NCBI GenBank assembly: GCA_020634815.1
Contig: JACKBA010000031.1
Location: forward strand, 19,663 to 83,662
DNA from: Caldilineaceae bacterium
GTDB taxonomy: Bacteria > Chloroflexota > Anaerolineae > Caldilineales > Caldilineaceae
DNA length: 64,000 bases
Direction of reading: 5' to 3'
Notes under the pieces: model-generated
What the model saw: the letters and a program-made list of their open reading frames with translations, nothing else
Told to the model about the DNA's origin: nothing
Database searches by the model: none
Program-made: the position numbers and the translations under genes
Shown: one piece after another, positions 29,837 through 38,832 of the stretch
How positions within the stretch are numbered: position 1 is the stretch's first letter
How the letters are laid out: the number at the start of each line of letters is the position of its first letter

Positions 29837-32098
29837 ATGCGATATCCCGTCCGGGGTGTGCCGGCCGCTCGGCTCAAGTACGGTTTGCCGCCACTGTTTG
29901 CGCTCTGCCTGTTATGTGCCGGCGTCCTCGCCGGCACCGTGCGCGCTCAGAGCATAACGCCACTGTCGCTGCCACCTGGCTTTAGCGATGACAGCATCAT
30001 CACGGGGCTGCTCGCCCCACGTGCGGCGGTATTCACCCCGGACGGTCGCATTCTGGTGCTGGAACGCGGCTCGGGGACGACCAATGACCAGAACACCGCC
30101 AGCGTGCGCGTCTTCAAGAGTGGGCAATTGCTGCCCGACCGCGCGCTCACGCTCGACGTGTGCGGCGACAGCGAGCGCGGCCTGCTGGGGATTGCGCTCG
30201 ACCCTGACTTCGCCACAAACGGGTATGTCTATCTCTACTACACGCGGCAGGCCAGCCAGGGCGCCGCGTGCGCGTACAACTATCACCCCGACCCGACCGG
30301 GCTCGTCGGGCCGCGCAATCGCGTTTCCCGATTCACCATGGCCGGCGACACCATCGACCCGGCGTCAGAGATCGTTCTGATTGACGGCATCGTCACCAGC
30401 GTCGGCTATCACAATGCCGGCGACCTGCACTTCGGCCAGGATGGCTATCTGTACATCTCGACCGGCGAAGGGGGCATTTCGAGCCTTGCCGCCACTAACG
30501 ACAATCTCAACGGCAAGATCCTGCGCATACTCCCCGGCAACGGCCCGGCAGGCGGATACAGCACCGCAGGCAATCCGTTTGATGGCGCCGCCGGTGCGCG
30601 CTTGTGCGGGGTCGACCTAGTGACCTTCGGCAACGGCCCTTGCCGCGAGGTGTACGGCCTCGGGCTGCGCAACCCCTTCCGGTTCGCTTTGCGTCCGGGT
30701 ACCAACGACCTCTACGTGGGCGATGTCGGTGGCGGCGTCTGGGAAGAGGTCAACGAAATGAAGAGTGGTGGGGGGAACTATGGCTGGCCCGAACGTGAAG
30801 GCTTTTGCAGCAATGGCACATTGTGCAGCCCACCCTATTCGACGCCGCCAAGCTACCGCGATCCGACATATGCCTACGCACATGTCGATGCCGGCGCCAA
30901 CGTCGACTCCGCAATCATCGGCGGCGCGTTCTACACCGGCACGGTCACCGGCCTGCCCTATCCCGCGCAATATGCCGGGAACTACTTCTTCGCCGACTTC
31001 GTGCGCGGCTTCATCCGGCGCATGGTGCGGGATTCAGGCTCTGGCGCGTGGTCTGTGGCGGAGCCAGACTTCGCCACCGGCGGCGCCGGCATCGTCGGAC
31101 TGATCACCGGGTTGGACGGCAATCTCTATTATCTTGCGGCAGGAAGCGACCAACGAGACGGCGAACTGCGCCGCATTCGCTATGCAGGCAGCGAGAACCA
31201 GGCGCCGTTTGCCAAGCTGACCGTCACGCCCGGCGGCGGCCCAATCGAAACTGTTTTCATCTACTCGGCACTGGGCTCGTTCGACCCCGACCAGAGTGTG
31301 CCATTGACTTATACGTGGGATTTTGGCGACGGCAGCAGCATCGCCACAACCATGCTGACCGTTACGCACGTGTACACGGCGGCGGGCGCCAAGACCGTCA
31401 CGCTCACCGTTACCGACAGCGGCACACCGCCGCGCGTCTCGCCTGCAGCACATGCGACCATTTTTCCAGGCGACGAACCCCCGACTGCGACGATCCGGCT
31501 GGAAAACGTGACGGCGCCAGGCCGGCCACGCTATTTCGTCGGCGACACGTGGGGCTTTGATGTCGCCGCAGCCAGCAGCGACGTGGTCACCTGCACCTGG
31601 AAGGTGGATTTCCACCACAGCGACCATTCACACCCGTTTCTGCCCAGTCCGCCGCCCGAGCAGCGCACGTTCGTCACCAACTACAATGAATCGGAGCCGG
31701 ACGTCTGGTATCGCGTTTGGCTGACCGTTGCCGACACCTTTGGCCAGGAAACACGGGTCTACAGCGATGTATTGCCTGCGCTGGCCACGCTGCGCTTTGA
31801 CACGGAGCCGACCGGGCTCAACCTGAAGATCGGCGAGCAGCAGGTGACTGCACCCTACGAGATTTCTCGCGTCGTCGGCGTCGACATTTCGGTGACGGCC
31901 CCGCTGACTCAGCCGTTCTCCGGATTATCGTACTATAGTTTCCGGGAGTGGTCCGACAGGGGCGACCGGCAGCACGTCGTGTCTGTCCCCGACAGCAGTG
32001 GCGAGTTTGTGGCGGCGTACAGGCTCATCATCACCGATGTTTTCCCGGCACCCCAAGAATGGAGCATCTATCTGCCTGCGCTCTCAACGGAACCATAG
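29837..32098 (+). CDS. Secreted PQQ-type glucose/sorbosone dehydrogenase-like protein with PKD domain and C-terminal YLP motif
   Basis: 753 aa. The signal peptide ends GTVRAQS. The beta-propeller domain (about 45-450) has soluble glucose-dehydrogenase-like phrases: ERGLLGIALDPDFATNG, GYHNAGDLHFGQDGYLYIS with the His equivalent to the PQQ-site base, YGLGLRNPFRFAL, YVGDVGGGVWEEVNEM and GGGNYGWPEREGFC. Then a PKD domain (about 455-540) has LGSFDPDQSVPLTYTWDFGDG, followed by Ig-like regions. It probably oxidises sugars outside the cell. The tail EWSIYLPALSTEP carries the recurring FLP-type end. Starts ATG 29837 and GTG 29831 are both possible. TACAAT at 29774-29779 is a possible -10. Confidence 0.88.
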   Translation: MRYPVRGVPAARLKYGLPPLFALCLLCAGVLAGTVRAQSITPLSLPPGFSDDSIITGLLAPRAAVFTPDGRILVLERGSGTTNDQNTASVRVFKSGQLLPDRALTLDVCGDSERGLLGIALDPDFATNGYVYLYYTRQASQGAACAYNYHPDPTGLVGPRNRVSRFTMAGDTIDPASEIVLIDGIVTSVGYHNAGDLHFGQDGYLYISTGEGGISSLAATNDNLNGKILRILPGNGPAGGYSTAGNPFDGAAGARLCGVDLVTFGNGPCREVYGLGLRNPFRFALRPGTNDLYVGDVGGGVWEEVNEMKSGGGNYGWPEREGFCSNGTLCSPPYSTPPSYRDPTYAYAHVDAGANVDSAIIGGAFYTGTVTGLPYPAQYAGNYFFADFVRGFIRRMVRDSGSGAWSVAEPDFATGGAGIVGLITGLDGNLYYLAAGSDQRDGELRRIRYAGSENQAPFAKLTVTPGGGPIETVFIYSALGSFDPDQSVPLTYTWDFGDGSSIATTMLTVTHVYTAAGAKTVTLTVTDSGTPPRVSPAAHATIFPGDEPPTATIRLENVTAPGRPRYFVGDTWGFDVAAASSDVVTCTWKVDFHHSDHSHPFLPSPPPEQRTFVTNYNESEPDVWYRVWLTVADTFGQETRVYSDVLPALATLRFDTEPTGLNLKIGEQQVTAPYEISRVVGVDISVTAPLTQPFSGLSYYSFREWSDRGDRQHVVSVPDSSGEFVAAYRLIITDVFPAPQEWSIYLPALSTEP

Positions 32099-32199
32099 AC
32101 CGTTGCCGGCCGCGCTCGCCAATCCTGCGCCTGCCAGAAACCAGGCGCAGGACGTAATGGCGCTTGGTGGTTTCGTACGATCAGCGCGAAACTTCAGCT

Positions 32200-32895
32200 A
32201 TGATAAAAAGGCTGCGTACCCTACCACTTGGTCTCGCGCTCGTTGCCGTCGCTTCTTTTGGATTGGCGGCATGCACCTACACCTTCAACGAGGGCGCGTT
32301 CGAAACGTTCGACGTGCAGAACGCGCTCGTCATATCCGACAACCTGAGCTTTGTCGAGGATCTTGGCGAAGCGCACATTCAGCCGGACACGACCCCTGAT
32401 TTCTGGGAAATTCGCATCGCTGGAGAGAATGGGTATCAAACGATCGGGATGGGTGGCAGCAAAGCCTTCTCCGAGTTGCCCGCGGCAACTGCCGAGGCCG
32501 TGCAAAGCCTCGAACTGATGGAGGGTGCGCCGATCTTCTGCGGCGACGGCCCTCGCTTTGCCTGCTACGTCTACATCATCTCGGTCACCGGGGATGCCAT
32601 TGAGGTTGTCAGCAATGCCGACGAATTGGTGCACTTCCTCGGCACGATCGACACGCCGTCCGAAGCGGCGCTCGTCGCCATGGCCGACAACTACTACTTC
32701 AGCGACGGCTGGATCCGCCAGGATGGCACGCGCTATACGGTTCTCGCCACGGCGATCGAGAAGGGTCAGCCGTGGGAGTGTACGCCGGGAAGCGTGAAGC
32801 TGACGACCTACCAGGTGCTGCTCGAGATTGGCGAACTTGGGCGCATTGACGTCGTCGCCCGCAAACACCTGGAAGATCGGTGCGTGGACTTCTGA
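32200..32895 (+). CDS. Hypothetical lipoprotein
   Basis: 231 aa, family not recognised. MIKRLRTLPLGLALVAVASF, then GLAAC, is a textbook lipoprotein signal with lipid Cys25. The mature part has four cysteines (IFCGDG, FACYV, WECTPG, DRCVDF) that could make two disulfides. It has alternating short strands and no membrane segment. ATG 32200 is preferred over an in-frame TTG at 32164 because it places the basic n-region correctly. It follows the sugar dehydrogenase by about 100 nt. The FLP-type C-terminus is absent, as in the other lipoproteins here. Confidence 0.82.
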   Translation: MIKRLRTLPLGLALVAVASFGLAACTYTFNEGAFETFDVQNALVISDNLSFVEDLGEAHIQPDTTPDFWEIRIAGENGYQTIGMGGSKAFSELPAATAEAVQSLELMEGAPIFCGDGPRFACYVYIISVTGDAIEVVSNADELVHFLGTIDTPSEAALVAMADNYYFSDGWIRQDGTRYTVLATAIEKGQPWECTPGSVKLTTYQVLLEIGELGRIDVVARKHLEDRCVDF

Positions 32896-32907
32896 CCGGG
32901 GTCGCCG

Positions 32908-33873
32908 CTATTCGTCGCGCAGATCTGCCCCTGTGTAGGCTAGGAAGACATCGCCCAGACTGGGGCGGTTGACGTTCACCTGCGTTACATGGAAACCGGC
33001 GGCCGCAGCAGCCCCGATGAGCCCCGCCAGCCGTCGCTCGCCGTCGTCGACTCCAATCTGAACGCGTACCAGACCGTCAGCCGCGTGCTCCGTCACACGC
33101 GTGACAAAGTCCAACGCGCGCACGGCGCCAAGCAGGCCGGCCACATCGCCGTTTCCCGCCAGCGTCACGACATCAGCCCCCATCTGCCGCACGAGTTCGC
33201 CGGGTTGGCCCTCGACGACCAGTTGCCCGTGGTCGATGATTCCCACCCGATCGGCCAGCGCCTCAGCCTCCTCCATGTAGTGCGTGGTGAGCAGCACGGT
33301 GATGCCCTGCTCATTGCGCAGGCGGCGGATGTGGCGCCAGATGCTGCTGCGGTTCTGCGGGTCCAGCCCTTGTGTCGGCTCGTCCAGAAAGAGCACCTGC
33401 GGGGCCGAGAGCAGGCCGCGCGCCAGCTCCAGCCGCCGCTTCATGCCGCCCGAATAGGTGCCGGCCTTGCGATCAAGCGCATCGGTCAGCTCGACCAGGG
33501 CGCCCAGCGTCGCAATACGCTCCTGGCGCACGGCGCGGCTCAGCCCGTACAGGCGGGCGTGAAAGTCGAGCACCTGGCGGCCGGTGAGGTCAGCGTCCAC
33601 CACGATCTCCTGAAAGGTGACGCCGATGCGCCGGCGCACTTCATCCGCCTGGGTTGCCACGTCACAGCCGGCGACCGTCGCCGTACCTGCCGTCGGCATC
33701 AGCAGCGTAGTAAGGACCGAGATCAACGTAGTCTTGCCGGCGCCATTGGGTCCGAGGAGCGCGTAAATTTCGCCGGCATGCACCTGAAAGGCGACGCCGC
33801 GCAGGGCATGAACTGGCTCGCCGTCCTTTACATCGTAACGCTTTTCCAGCGCGGTGGTTTCGATAGCGTTCAT
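32908..33873 (-). CDS. ABC transporter ATP-binding protein, DrrA-type
   Basis: 321 aa. Walker A LLGPNGAGKTTLISVL, Q-loop VTFQEIVVD, signature TYSGGMKRRLELA, Walker B VLFLDEPTQGLDP and switch His in LLTTHYMEEAEAL are all intact. A ~90-residue C-terminal domain ending RPSLGDVFLAYTG is typical of drug or antibiotic exporters of the DrrA type. A matching DrrB-type permease is expected, but the only adjacent same-strand gene is a small four-helix protein, so the permease lies elsewhere or the ATPase is orphaned. ATG 33873 is chosen because the domain begins directly after it. Confidence 0.92.
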   Translation of the reverse strand: MNAIETTALEKRYDVKDGEPVHALRGVAFQVHAGEIYALLGPNGAGKTTLISVLTTLLMPTAGTATVAGCDVATQADEVRRRIGVTFQEIVVDADLTGRQVLDFHARLYGLSRAVRQERIATLGALVELTDALDRKAGTYSGGMKRRLELARGLLSAPQVLFLDEPTQGLDPQNRSSIWRHIRRLRNEQGITVLLTTHYMEEAEALADRVGIIDHGQLVVEGQPGELVRQMGADVVTLAGNGDVAGLLGAVRALDFVTRVTEHAADGLVRVQIGVDDGERRLAGLIGAAAAAGFHVTQVNVNRPSLGDVFLAYTGADLRDE

Positions 33874-33881
33874 AGCCGGCC

Positions 33882-34277
33882 CTATCGGCTCGTGATGCGC
33901 CAGACGCCCAGGCCCATAACGGCGCCGGTCACCAGAACGCCGATCAGCGCCGTCTGGAACTTCGTTCGGTCGGCTGTTGCGCCCTTGACGCGCATCCAGG
34001 TGACGTGCGCGATGCCGACGGCGACAAGCATGGTCAGCGGGTGCTCCCACGCCGAAAGCGGCGGCAGTTTCCAGGCGGCAGCCATGATCCAGAGCACCAG
34101 TCCCAACAGCAACTGGATGTCGTAGACGATGGGCAGCGCCATGCCGATGCGCTGATCCCACACGCCCCACGCACGGCCGCGGATCAAGCCGGCGGCAAAC
34201 ATGACGACGGCGACCACGGTCGCCAGGATTACCACGTAGCGCCAGCCGGAATGGGCATAGAAGACAAATTGCGTCAT
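33882..34277 (-). CDS. Small four-helix membrane protein
   Basis: 131 aa, function not recognised. Four hydrophobic helices: about 12-32 (YVVILATVVAVVMFAAGLI), 47-67 (PIVYDIQLLLGLVLWIMAAA), 78-95 and 108-127. The N-terminal MTQFVFYAHSGWRY has a His-Ser-Gly-Trp-Arg-Tyr segment that I associate loosely with small conserved membrane proteins. Other His residues (EHP, AHVTW) lie near helix ends and could bind a metal or haem, which is speculation. It precedes the ABC ATPase on the same strand by 8 nt and is probably co-transcribed with it. Confidence 0.75.
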   Translation of the reverse strand: MTQFVFYAHSGWRYVVILATVVAVVMFAAGLIRGRAWGVWDQRIGMALPIVYDIQLLLGLVLWIMAAAWKLPPLSAWEHPLTMLVAVGIAHVTWMRVKGATADRTKFQTALIGVLVTGAVMGLGVWRITSR

Positions 34278-34506
34278 AATGTTCTCACCGAATCACGTGA
34301 TGGTTTCAGGCAGGTTGCCATGTGCTCTACGAGAGCAACAAAGGGCCACTGCCCTGTGGACAACGGTCGTTCATGTTACGACAGCCGTAACCGGTTGCCC
34401 AATCTGCCGGACACCGATCATACGTAAACCCAACGCAAGAGAGATGCACGGAAGATAGCGCCCAAGAGCAGATGAAGTCTGCGCACAATCTGCTACCATA
34501 GCCAAC

Positions 34507-35124
34507 GTGACATTCATGGCAACTTTGTTTCGTTCTGAAGGACCGACAACCACGACACTGGTTCAGCGCTGCCTGCATGGCGATGCAGGCGCATGGTCCA
34601 TGCTGGTCGAGCGCTACGCACGGCTGGTACATGCCGTGCCCGTGCGCCATGGCTTGACGCCGGCCGAAGTCGATGACGTGGGACAGGAGGTCTTTCTCGC
34701 CCTGGCCCAGAACCTGCACGACATCGATGACCCGGAACGCCTGCCCGGTTGGCTGGTGACCACGGCGCGCCGCCTCTCCTGGCGCACGATCCAGCGCCGC
34801 CGCCAGGAAGAGACCATCGACGTGCACGAGAGCCCGGCCGTCGACAGCGGCAAGCTGACGCCCATCGTCTCGGCCATGCCGACGCCGGACGATCTGCTGC
34901 AAACATGGAGCCGGCAGGAAGCGCTCGGCCAGGGTCTGAGCCGGTTACAGCCACGCTGTCGCGATCTGCTCACCCTTCTCTTTCTCGACGCAAACGAACC
35001 CAGCTACGACGATATCAGCGCGCAGCTCGACCTGCCCAAAGGCAGCATCGGGCCGACGCGCAACCGCTGTCTGCAACAACTGCGCACCATTCTCGAAGGC
35101 CTTGGCATCTCGACATCAGATTGA
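34507..35124 (+). CDS. ECF-type RNA polymerase sigma factor of the CHAT/subtilase cassette
   Basis: 205 aa. The sigma-2 region (about 20-90) is LVQRCLHGDAGAWSMLVERY, with the 2.3/2.4 helix EVDDVGQEVFLALAQNL and PGWLVTTARRLSW. Sigma-4 (about 140-200) reads LSRLQPRCRDLLTLLF, SYDDISAQLDLPKGSIGP and RNRCLQQLRTIL. The start is GTG 34507 or ATG 34516. It is followed after 154 nt by an anti-sigma-like zinc protein, a TPR-CHAT protease and a subtilisin on the same strand, so it is probably held inactive by the zinc protein and released by proteolysis (inference). Confidence 0.92.
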   Translation: MTFMATLFRSEGPTTTTLVQRCLHGDAGAWSMLVERYARLVHAVPVRHGLTPAEVDDVGQEVFLALAQNLHDIDDPERLPGWLVTTARRLSWRTIQRRRQEETIDVHESPAVDSGKLTPIVSAMPTPDDLLQTWSRQEALGQGLSRLQPRCRDLLTLLFLDANEPSYDDISAQLDLPKGSIGPTRNRCLQQLRTILEGLGISTSD

Positions 35125-35278
35125 CAGCATGAAAACGCTCAAACTCCATGTATCATACGAGTCGCCTACGTGCTCTATTGTCATGAAGCCTGATAGTGGC
35201 TGCTTGCCGGAAGCCCTGGGTGCGCCAAGATTGACAGCCCAGGACGGACCATCACAGTAGAACAATGAGGAACTCGTC

Positions 35279-35887
35279 ATGACTGCACACCTGACGCTCG
35301 ATGAATTGTATAGCCTGGTTCTTGACGACGCAGCCCCCAGCGCCGCCGCCGCTCATCTGGCGACGTGTGCAGCGTGCCGTGCAGAAGCCGATGGGCTTCG
35401 CCAACTGGCCAATGACCTGGCAATTGCGCAGGCAAGCACACCCTCTGCCGATGCGCTGAGCCGCTACCAGAGCCTCTTCACCCACGTCCAGCAGCAGCCG
35501 TCGCTCCTGCGCCGCATGGCGGCACAGATGCGCGCCGTCCTGGCGTGGGACAGCCGCCAGCAGGTCGCGCTGCAGGGTGTGCGCAGCGGCGCCGCCACTG
35601 CCTACCGCCAGCTCTACACCGCCGACGACGTGGAGGTCGAGTTGATGGTGGAGCGCAGCGGGCGCGGCCGGCGCGTCGAAGGCGACCTGATCGCAGACGA
35701 GACCGGTGGCCGCAACGAGGCCGCCCTCGTCGAGTTGATCGCAGCCGGCGACCGGCCCCTCTATGCGACCGAGACCGACCCGAACGGGCTTTTCCGCTTT
35801 GACGGCATCGCCCCGGGCACCTATCGCATGGTCGTCACGCGCACCGAATCCGCCGCAATCGAGATCGAGGCTCTGGAGATCGCCTGA
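35279..35887 (+). CDS. Zinc-finger anti-sigma-like protein with C-terminal Ig-like (carboxypeptidase regulatory-type) domain
   Basis: 202 aa, soluble, with no membrane helix. The N-terminus has a ZAS-type motif His26-x3-Cys30-x2-Cys33 (HLATCAACRAEAD), as in zinc-binding anti-sigma factors that clamp ECF sigmas. A helical middle (about 40-100) follows. The C-terminal ~80 residues (VEGDLIADETGG, ALVELIAAG, TETDPNGLFRFDGIAPGTYR) read like a carboxypeptidase-regulatory Ig fold. Most ZAS anti-sigmas pass through the membrane; this one does not, so release would have to occur in the cytosol. Its stop shares one base with the ATG of the CHAT gene, making them tightly coupled. It is a strong candidate substrate of that protease. 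Confidence 0.78.
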   Translation: MTAHLTLDELYSLVLDDAAPSAAAAHLATCAACRAEADGLRQLANDLAIAQASTPSADALSRYQSLFTHVQQQPSLLRRMAAQMRAVLAWDSRQQVALQGVRSGAATAYRQLYTADDVEVELMVERSGRGRRVEGDLIADETGGRNEAALVELIAAGDRPLYATETDPNGLFRFDGIAPGTYRMVVTRTESAAIEIEALEIA

Positions 35888-38823
35888 TGCCGGGCGAACT
35901 GACACCGCAGTTGGCAACGCAACTGGCCGACCTGCCGGTTGCGGAGGCGCTGGCTCGCCTCGAAGAGGAATCGTTGCTGCAGCCCGAGAGTGCGGTCGCG
36001 TTGGCGCGCTTTGCGTTACCGATGACCGAAGGAAACCCGCCGGCAGCCCAGCGACTTGTCGACCTGGCCGCAGCCTTGCACGAACGCACCGGTGCACAGG
36101 CGCAAGTCGTGCCGTGGCTCGCCTATGCGCGCGCCCGGCTGGCCCTGGTCGGCGGTGATTTCGCCGGCGCCGAAGCCGCCCTGCAAGAAGCGCGCACGCG
36201 CTGGCAGGCATTGGGTGAGCCGGTTCTGCTGGCGCGCAGCGGCCTGGGGCTGACCCAAGTGCTGGCCGTGCAGGGTCGCTATGCCGATGCCCAGGCTGTC
36301 GTGAGCGAGGCAGTCGACGCACTGGCCGCTATCCCGGATCGCGACGTCGAGACGGAACTGATCTACCTCGATGCGCGCATCAACGCGGCCACACTGCTCT
36401 CCTACCAGGAGCAGCACGCCGAAGCCGCCGCAGAATTCGCGGCAGTGCAGGCTGCGCTTGCGGCATTGCTCGAAAGCGCCGATGACAACGAACTGGCCGC
36501 TGAGCTTCGCGCTCGCCTCGGCCTCGTCGGAATCGACGCAGCGATCTCCCAGACCTATCTCGACAACCCCGTCGCGGCAGCCGCCACGCTGGCGGAGGCG
36601 ATTGCCCTGCTCGACCAGCCTGAAGTACGCTACGATCGCGGGCGCGCTCACAGTAACTTGGGCCACCTGCTGACGCGCACGGGCAGCTTTGCCGGCGCGC
36701 TGGGCGAATTCGATGCCGCCACGCTGGACATGCTGGGCACATCCGACCCGGACAGCGCGCCCGAGCGCTGGGACGGGGCTGACGTGCTCTTTCTCGACCA
36801 CGCCATCGTACAGATCGCGCTCAATCTCCTGCCCGAAGCCACGGCCAATCTCGACCGTGCGCTGGTACTTTTCGAGCGCAGCGGCCAGCGTTACGAACTC
36901 GGCCAGGCGCTCTACTACCGCGCGCTCGCGGCGCTGCGCGAGCTGGCACTCGGCGATGCCGGCCCCTGGCTCGCACAGGCAGCCGCGATTTTTGCGGAAC
37001 TGGGCAATGACTATTGGCTCAACCGCGTGCGCCAGGCGGAGGCGCTTGCTCGCCTGCTGGACGGCGACGCCCCCGGCGCCGCCGCGCTGCTCGACGCCCT
37101 GCTTGTAAGCGGAAAAGGCGCAGCCGCCCCATCCGCCGGCGACCTGGTCACCAGGGTGGAGGGCGCGCTGCTGCGGAGCCGTGTCGCCCTGGCGCAGGCA
37201 GAGAACGAAATGGCGATGCGCTGGGCAGAGCAGGCTGCGACGTGGCTGAACGAGGCCGCAGCCGGACGTGAGGCGTTGTCGCTCTACCCGCATCTTGCGC
37301 TGCTGGCCCTGCACGCCCGCGGCCAGGCTGCGCGTGCGGCAGGCGACACACAACAGGCGCGGCAGTTTTTCGAGCAAGCGGTGGATGTCATCGAATCACA
37401 GCGTGCAACACTTCCGGTCGAAGAGTTCCGCACCGCCTTTCTCGCCGACAAGACGCAGATTTACGCCGACCTCGTGCTGTCGCTGCTGGACACGCCTGCG
37501 CCGCCGGAATCCATGCTGGCGGACGCCTTTGCCGTGGTGGAGCGCGCCCGGTCGCGCGCCCTGCTGGAGCGGCTGCTGGCCGCAGTCGACGAAGCGGCGC
37601 TGGCACAGAGCGCGCAGTCGCCCGAGACAGGCGAACGCTTGACAGCACTGCGCCGCCGGCTTGCCTGGCTCTACAACCAGTTGCTGGGGAACAACCCCGC
37701 CGGTCGCGGTCTTGACGGCGCCATCACCGACGAGATCCGTGCGGCCGAGGCCAGTTTGCAGCGGCTGGAATGGCGCGTCGCACCATGGCTGGCCGAGGCG
37801 GAGCCTGCCACCCTCGACACGGTGCAGCAAGCGCTGGCGCAGGACGAGCAAGCGGTAATCTACTACCAGGCCGGCAACGAATGGATGGCCTTCGTGGTCG
37901 GCGCCGACGACGTATACCTGGCGCGCCATCTGTGCACAGCCAGGGCGGTGGAACAGGCGCTGGCGGATCTGCGTTTCCAGTTGGGCCGCGCCGAGATCGG
38001 TGACGACTACCTGGCGCGGCATGGCGAGCGCCTGATGGCCGGTGCGCGTGGCGCGCTCCGCCAATTGCATGATCTGCTGTGGGCGCCGTTGCGCGGGTAT
38101 CTCAAGGGCCGGCGTTTGCTGGTCATTCCCCACGGGCCGCTGCACCTGGCGCCCTTTCATGCTTTCTGGGATGGGACGTCCTACCTGGCCGAGTCGTGCG
38201 AAGTCAGCTATGCGCCGAGCGCGAGCGTGGAGTTGCACCGGCGAAAGCGGGCAGAGCCGGCGGGCTACGCGTCGCTGGTGGGCTTTGCCGTGCGCGACCC
38301 GTCGATCCCGCAGGCCGAGGCAGAGATTCGTGCGGCGGGTGCGTGCTTCGATACGGCCCAACTTTTCGTCGATGACGACGCGCGCGTCGACGTGCTGCAA
38401 CAGGCGGCAGCGGACGGCGACGTGCTGCATCTTGCCACGCACGGCCTCTTCCGCCCGGACAACCCCTACTTCTCGGCGTTGAAGCTGGCCGACGGCTGGA
38501 TCGACGTACGCAGCATTTACCGGCTGCCGCTGCGAGCGCGGCTCGTCGTGCTCAGCGCGTGCGAGAGCGGCGCCGTGCAGGTGCAAGGCGGCGACGAGGC
38601 GATTGGGCTTGTGCGCGGGTTTCTGGGCGCCGGCGCGCAGTCGCTGGTCGTGAGCCTGTGGAATGTACATGACGCCAGTGCAGCGGCATTCATGACCGAT
38701 TTTTACAAATATCTGCAAAATGCAGCGATGGCGCCGGCGACGGCCTTACGTGCCGCGCAGCAGCGTGCCATTCAAGCGAATCGCCATCCCTATTTCTGGG
38801 CTCCCTACACGGCGATCGGTTAG
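35887..38823 (+). CDS. TPR-CHAT protein, caspase-like cysteine protease with tetratricopeptide repeats
   Basis: 978 aa. About 600 N-terminal residues are helical repeats rich in A-L-x-x-x-x-A patterns, e.g. GDFAGAEAALQEARTRW and GDTQQARQFFEQAVDVIES; these TPRs probably bind a partner. A CHAT domain (about 680-978) follows with RRLLVIPHGPLHLAPFHAF. The catalytic His852 is in VLHLATHGLF and the catalytic Cys892 in VVLSACESG, then GFLGAGAQSLVVSLWNV. Both catalytic residues are intact, so it is predicted active. CHAT proteases cut after specific residues in partner proteins. There is no signal peptide, so it acts in the cytosol. It is translationally coupled to the anti-sigma-like gene upstream and followed closely by a subtilisin. 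Confidence 0.92.
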   Translation: MPGELTPQLATQLADLPVAEALARLEEESLLQPESAVALARFALPMTEGNPPAAQRLVDLAAALHERTGAQAQVVPWLAYARARLALVGGDFAGAEAALQEARTRWQALGEPVLLARSGLGLTQVLAVQGRYADAQAVVSEAVDALAAIPDRDVETELIYLDARINAATLLSYQEQHAEAAAEFAAVQAALAALLESADDNELAAELRARLGLVGIDAAISQTYLDNPVAAAATLAEAIALLDQPEVRYDRGRAHSNLGHLLTRTGSFAGALGEFDAATLDMLGTSDPDSAPERWDGADVLFLDHAIVQIALNLLPEATANLDRALVLFERSGQRYELGQALYYRALAALRELALGDAGPWLAQAAAIFAELGNDYWLNRVRQAEALARLLDGDAPGAAALLDALLVSGKGAAAPSAGDLVTRVEGALLRSRVALAQAENEMAMRWAEQAATWLNEAAAGREALSLYPHLALLALHARGQAARAAGDTQQARQFFEQAVDVIESQRATLPVEEFRTAFLADKTQIYADLVLSLLDTPAPPESMLADAFAVVERARSRALLERLLAAVDEAALAQSAQSPETGERLTALRRRLAWLYNQLLGNNPAGRGLDGAITDEIRAAEASLQRLEWRVAPWLAEAEPATLDTVQQALAQDEQAVIYYQAGNEWMAFVVGADDVYLARHLCTARAVEQALADLRFQLGRAEIGDDYLARHGERLMAGARGALRQLHDLLWAPLRGYLKGRRLLVIPHGPLHLAPFHAFWDGTSYLAESCEVSYAPSASVELHRRKRAEPAGYASLVGFAVRDPSIPQAEAEIRAAGACFDTAQLFVDDDARVDVLQQAAADGDVLHLATHGLFRPDNPYFSALKLADGWIDVRSIYRLPLRARLVVLSACESGAVQVQGGDEAIGLVRGFLGAGAQSLVVSLWNVHDASAAAFMTDFYKYLQNAAMAPATALRAAQQRAIQANRHPYFWAPYTAIG

Positions 38824-38832
38824 TGGAAAAGG

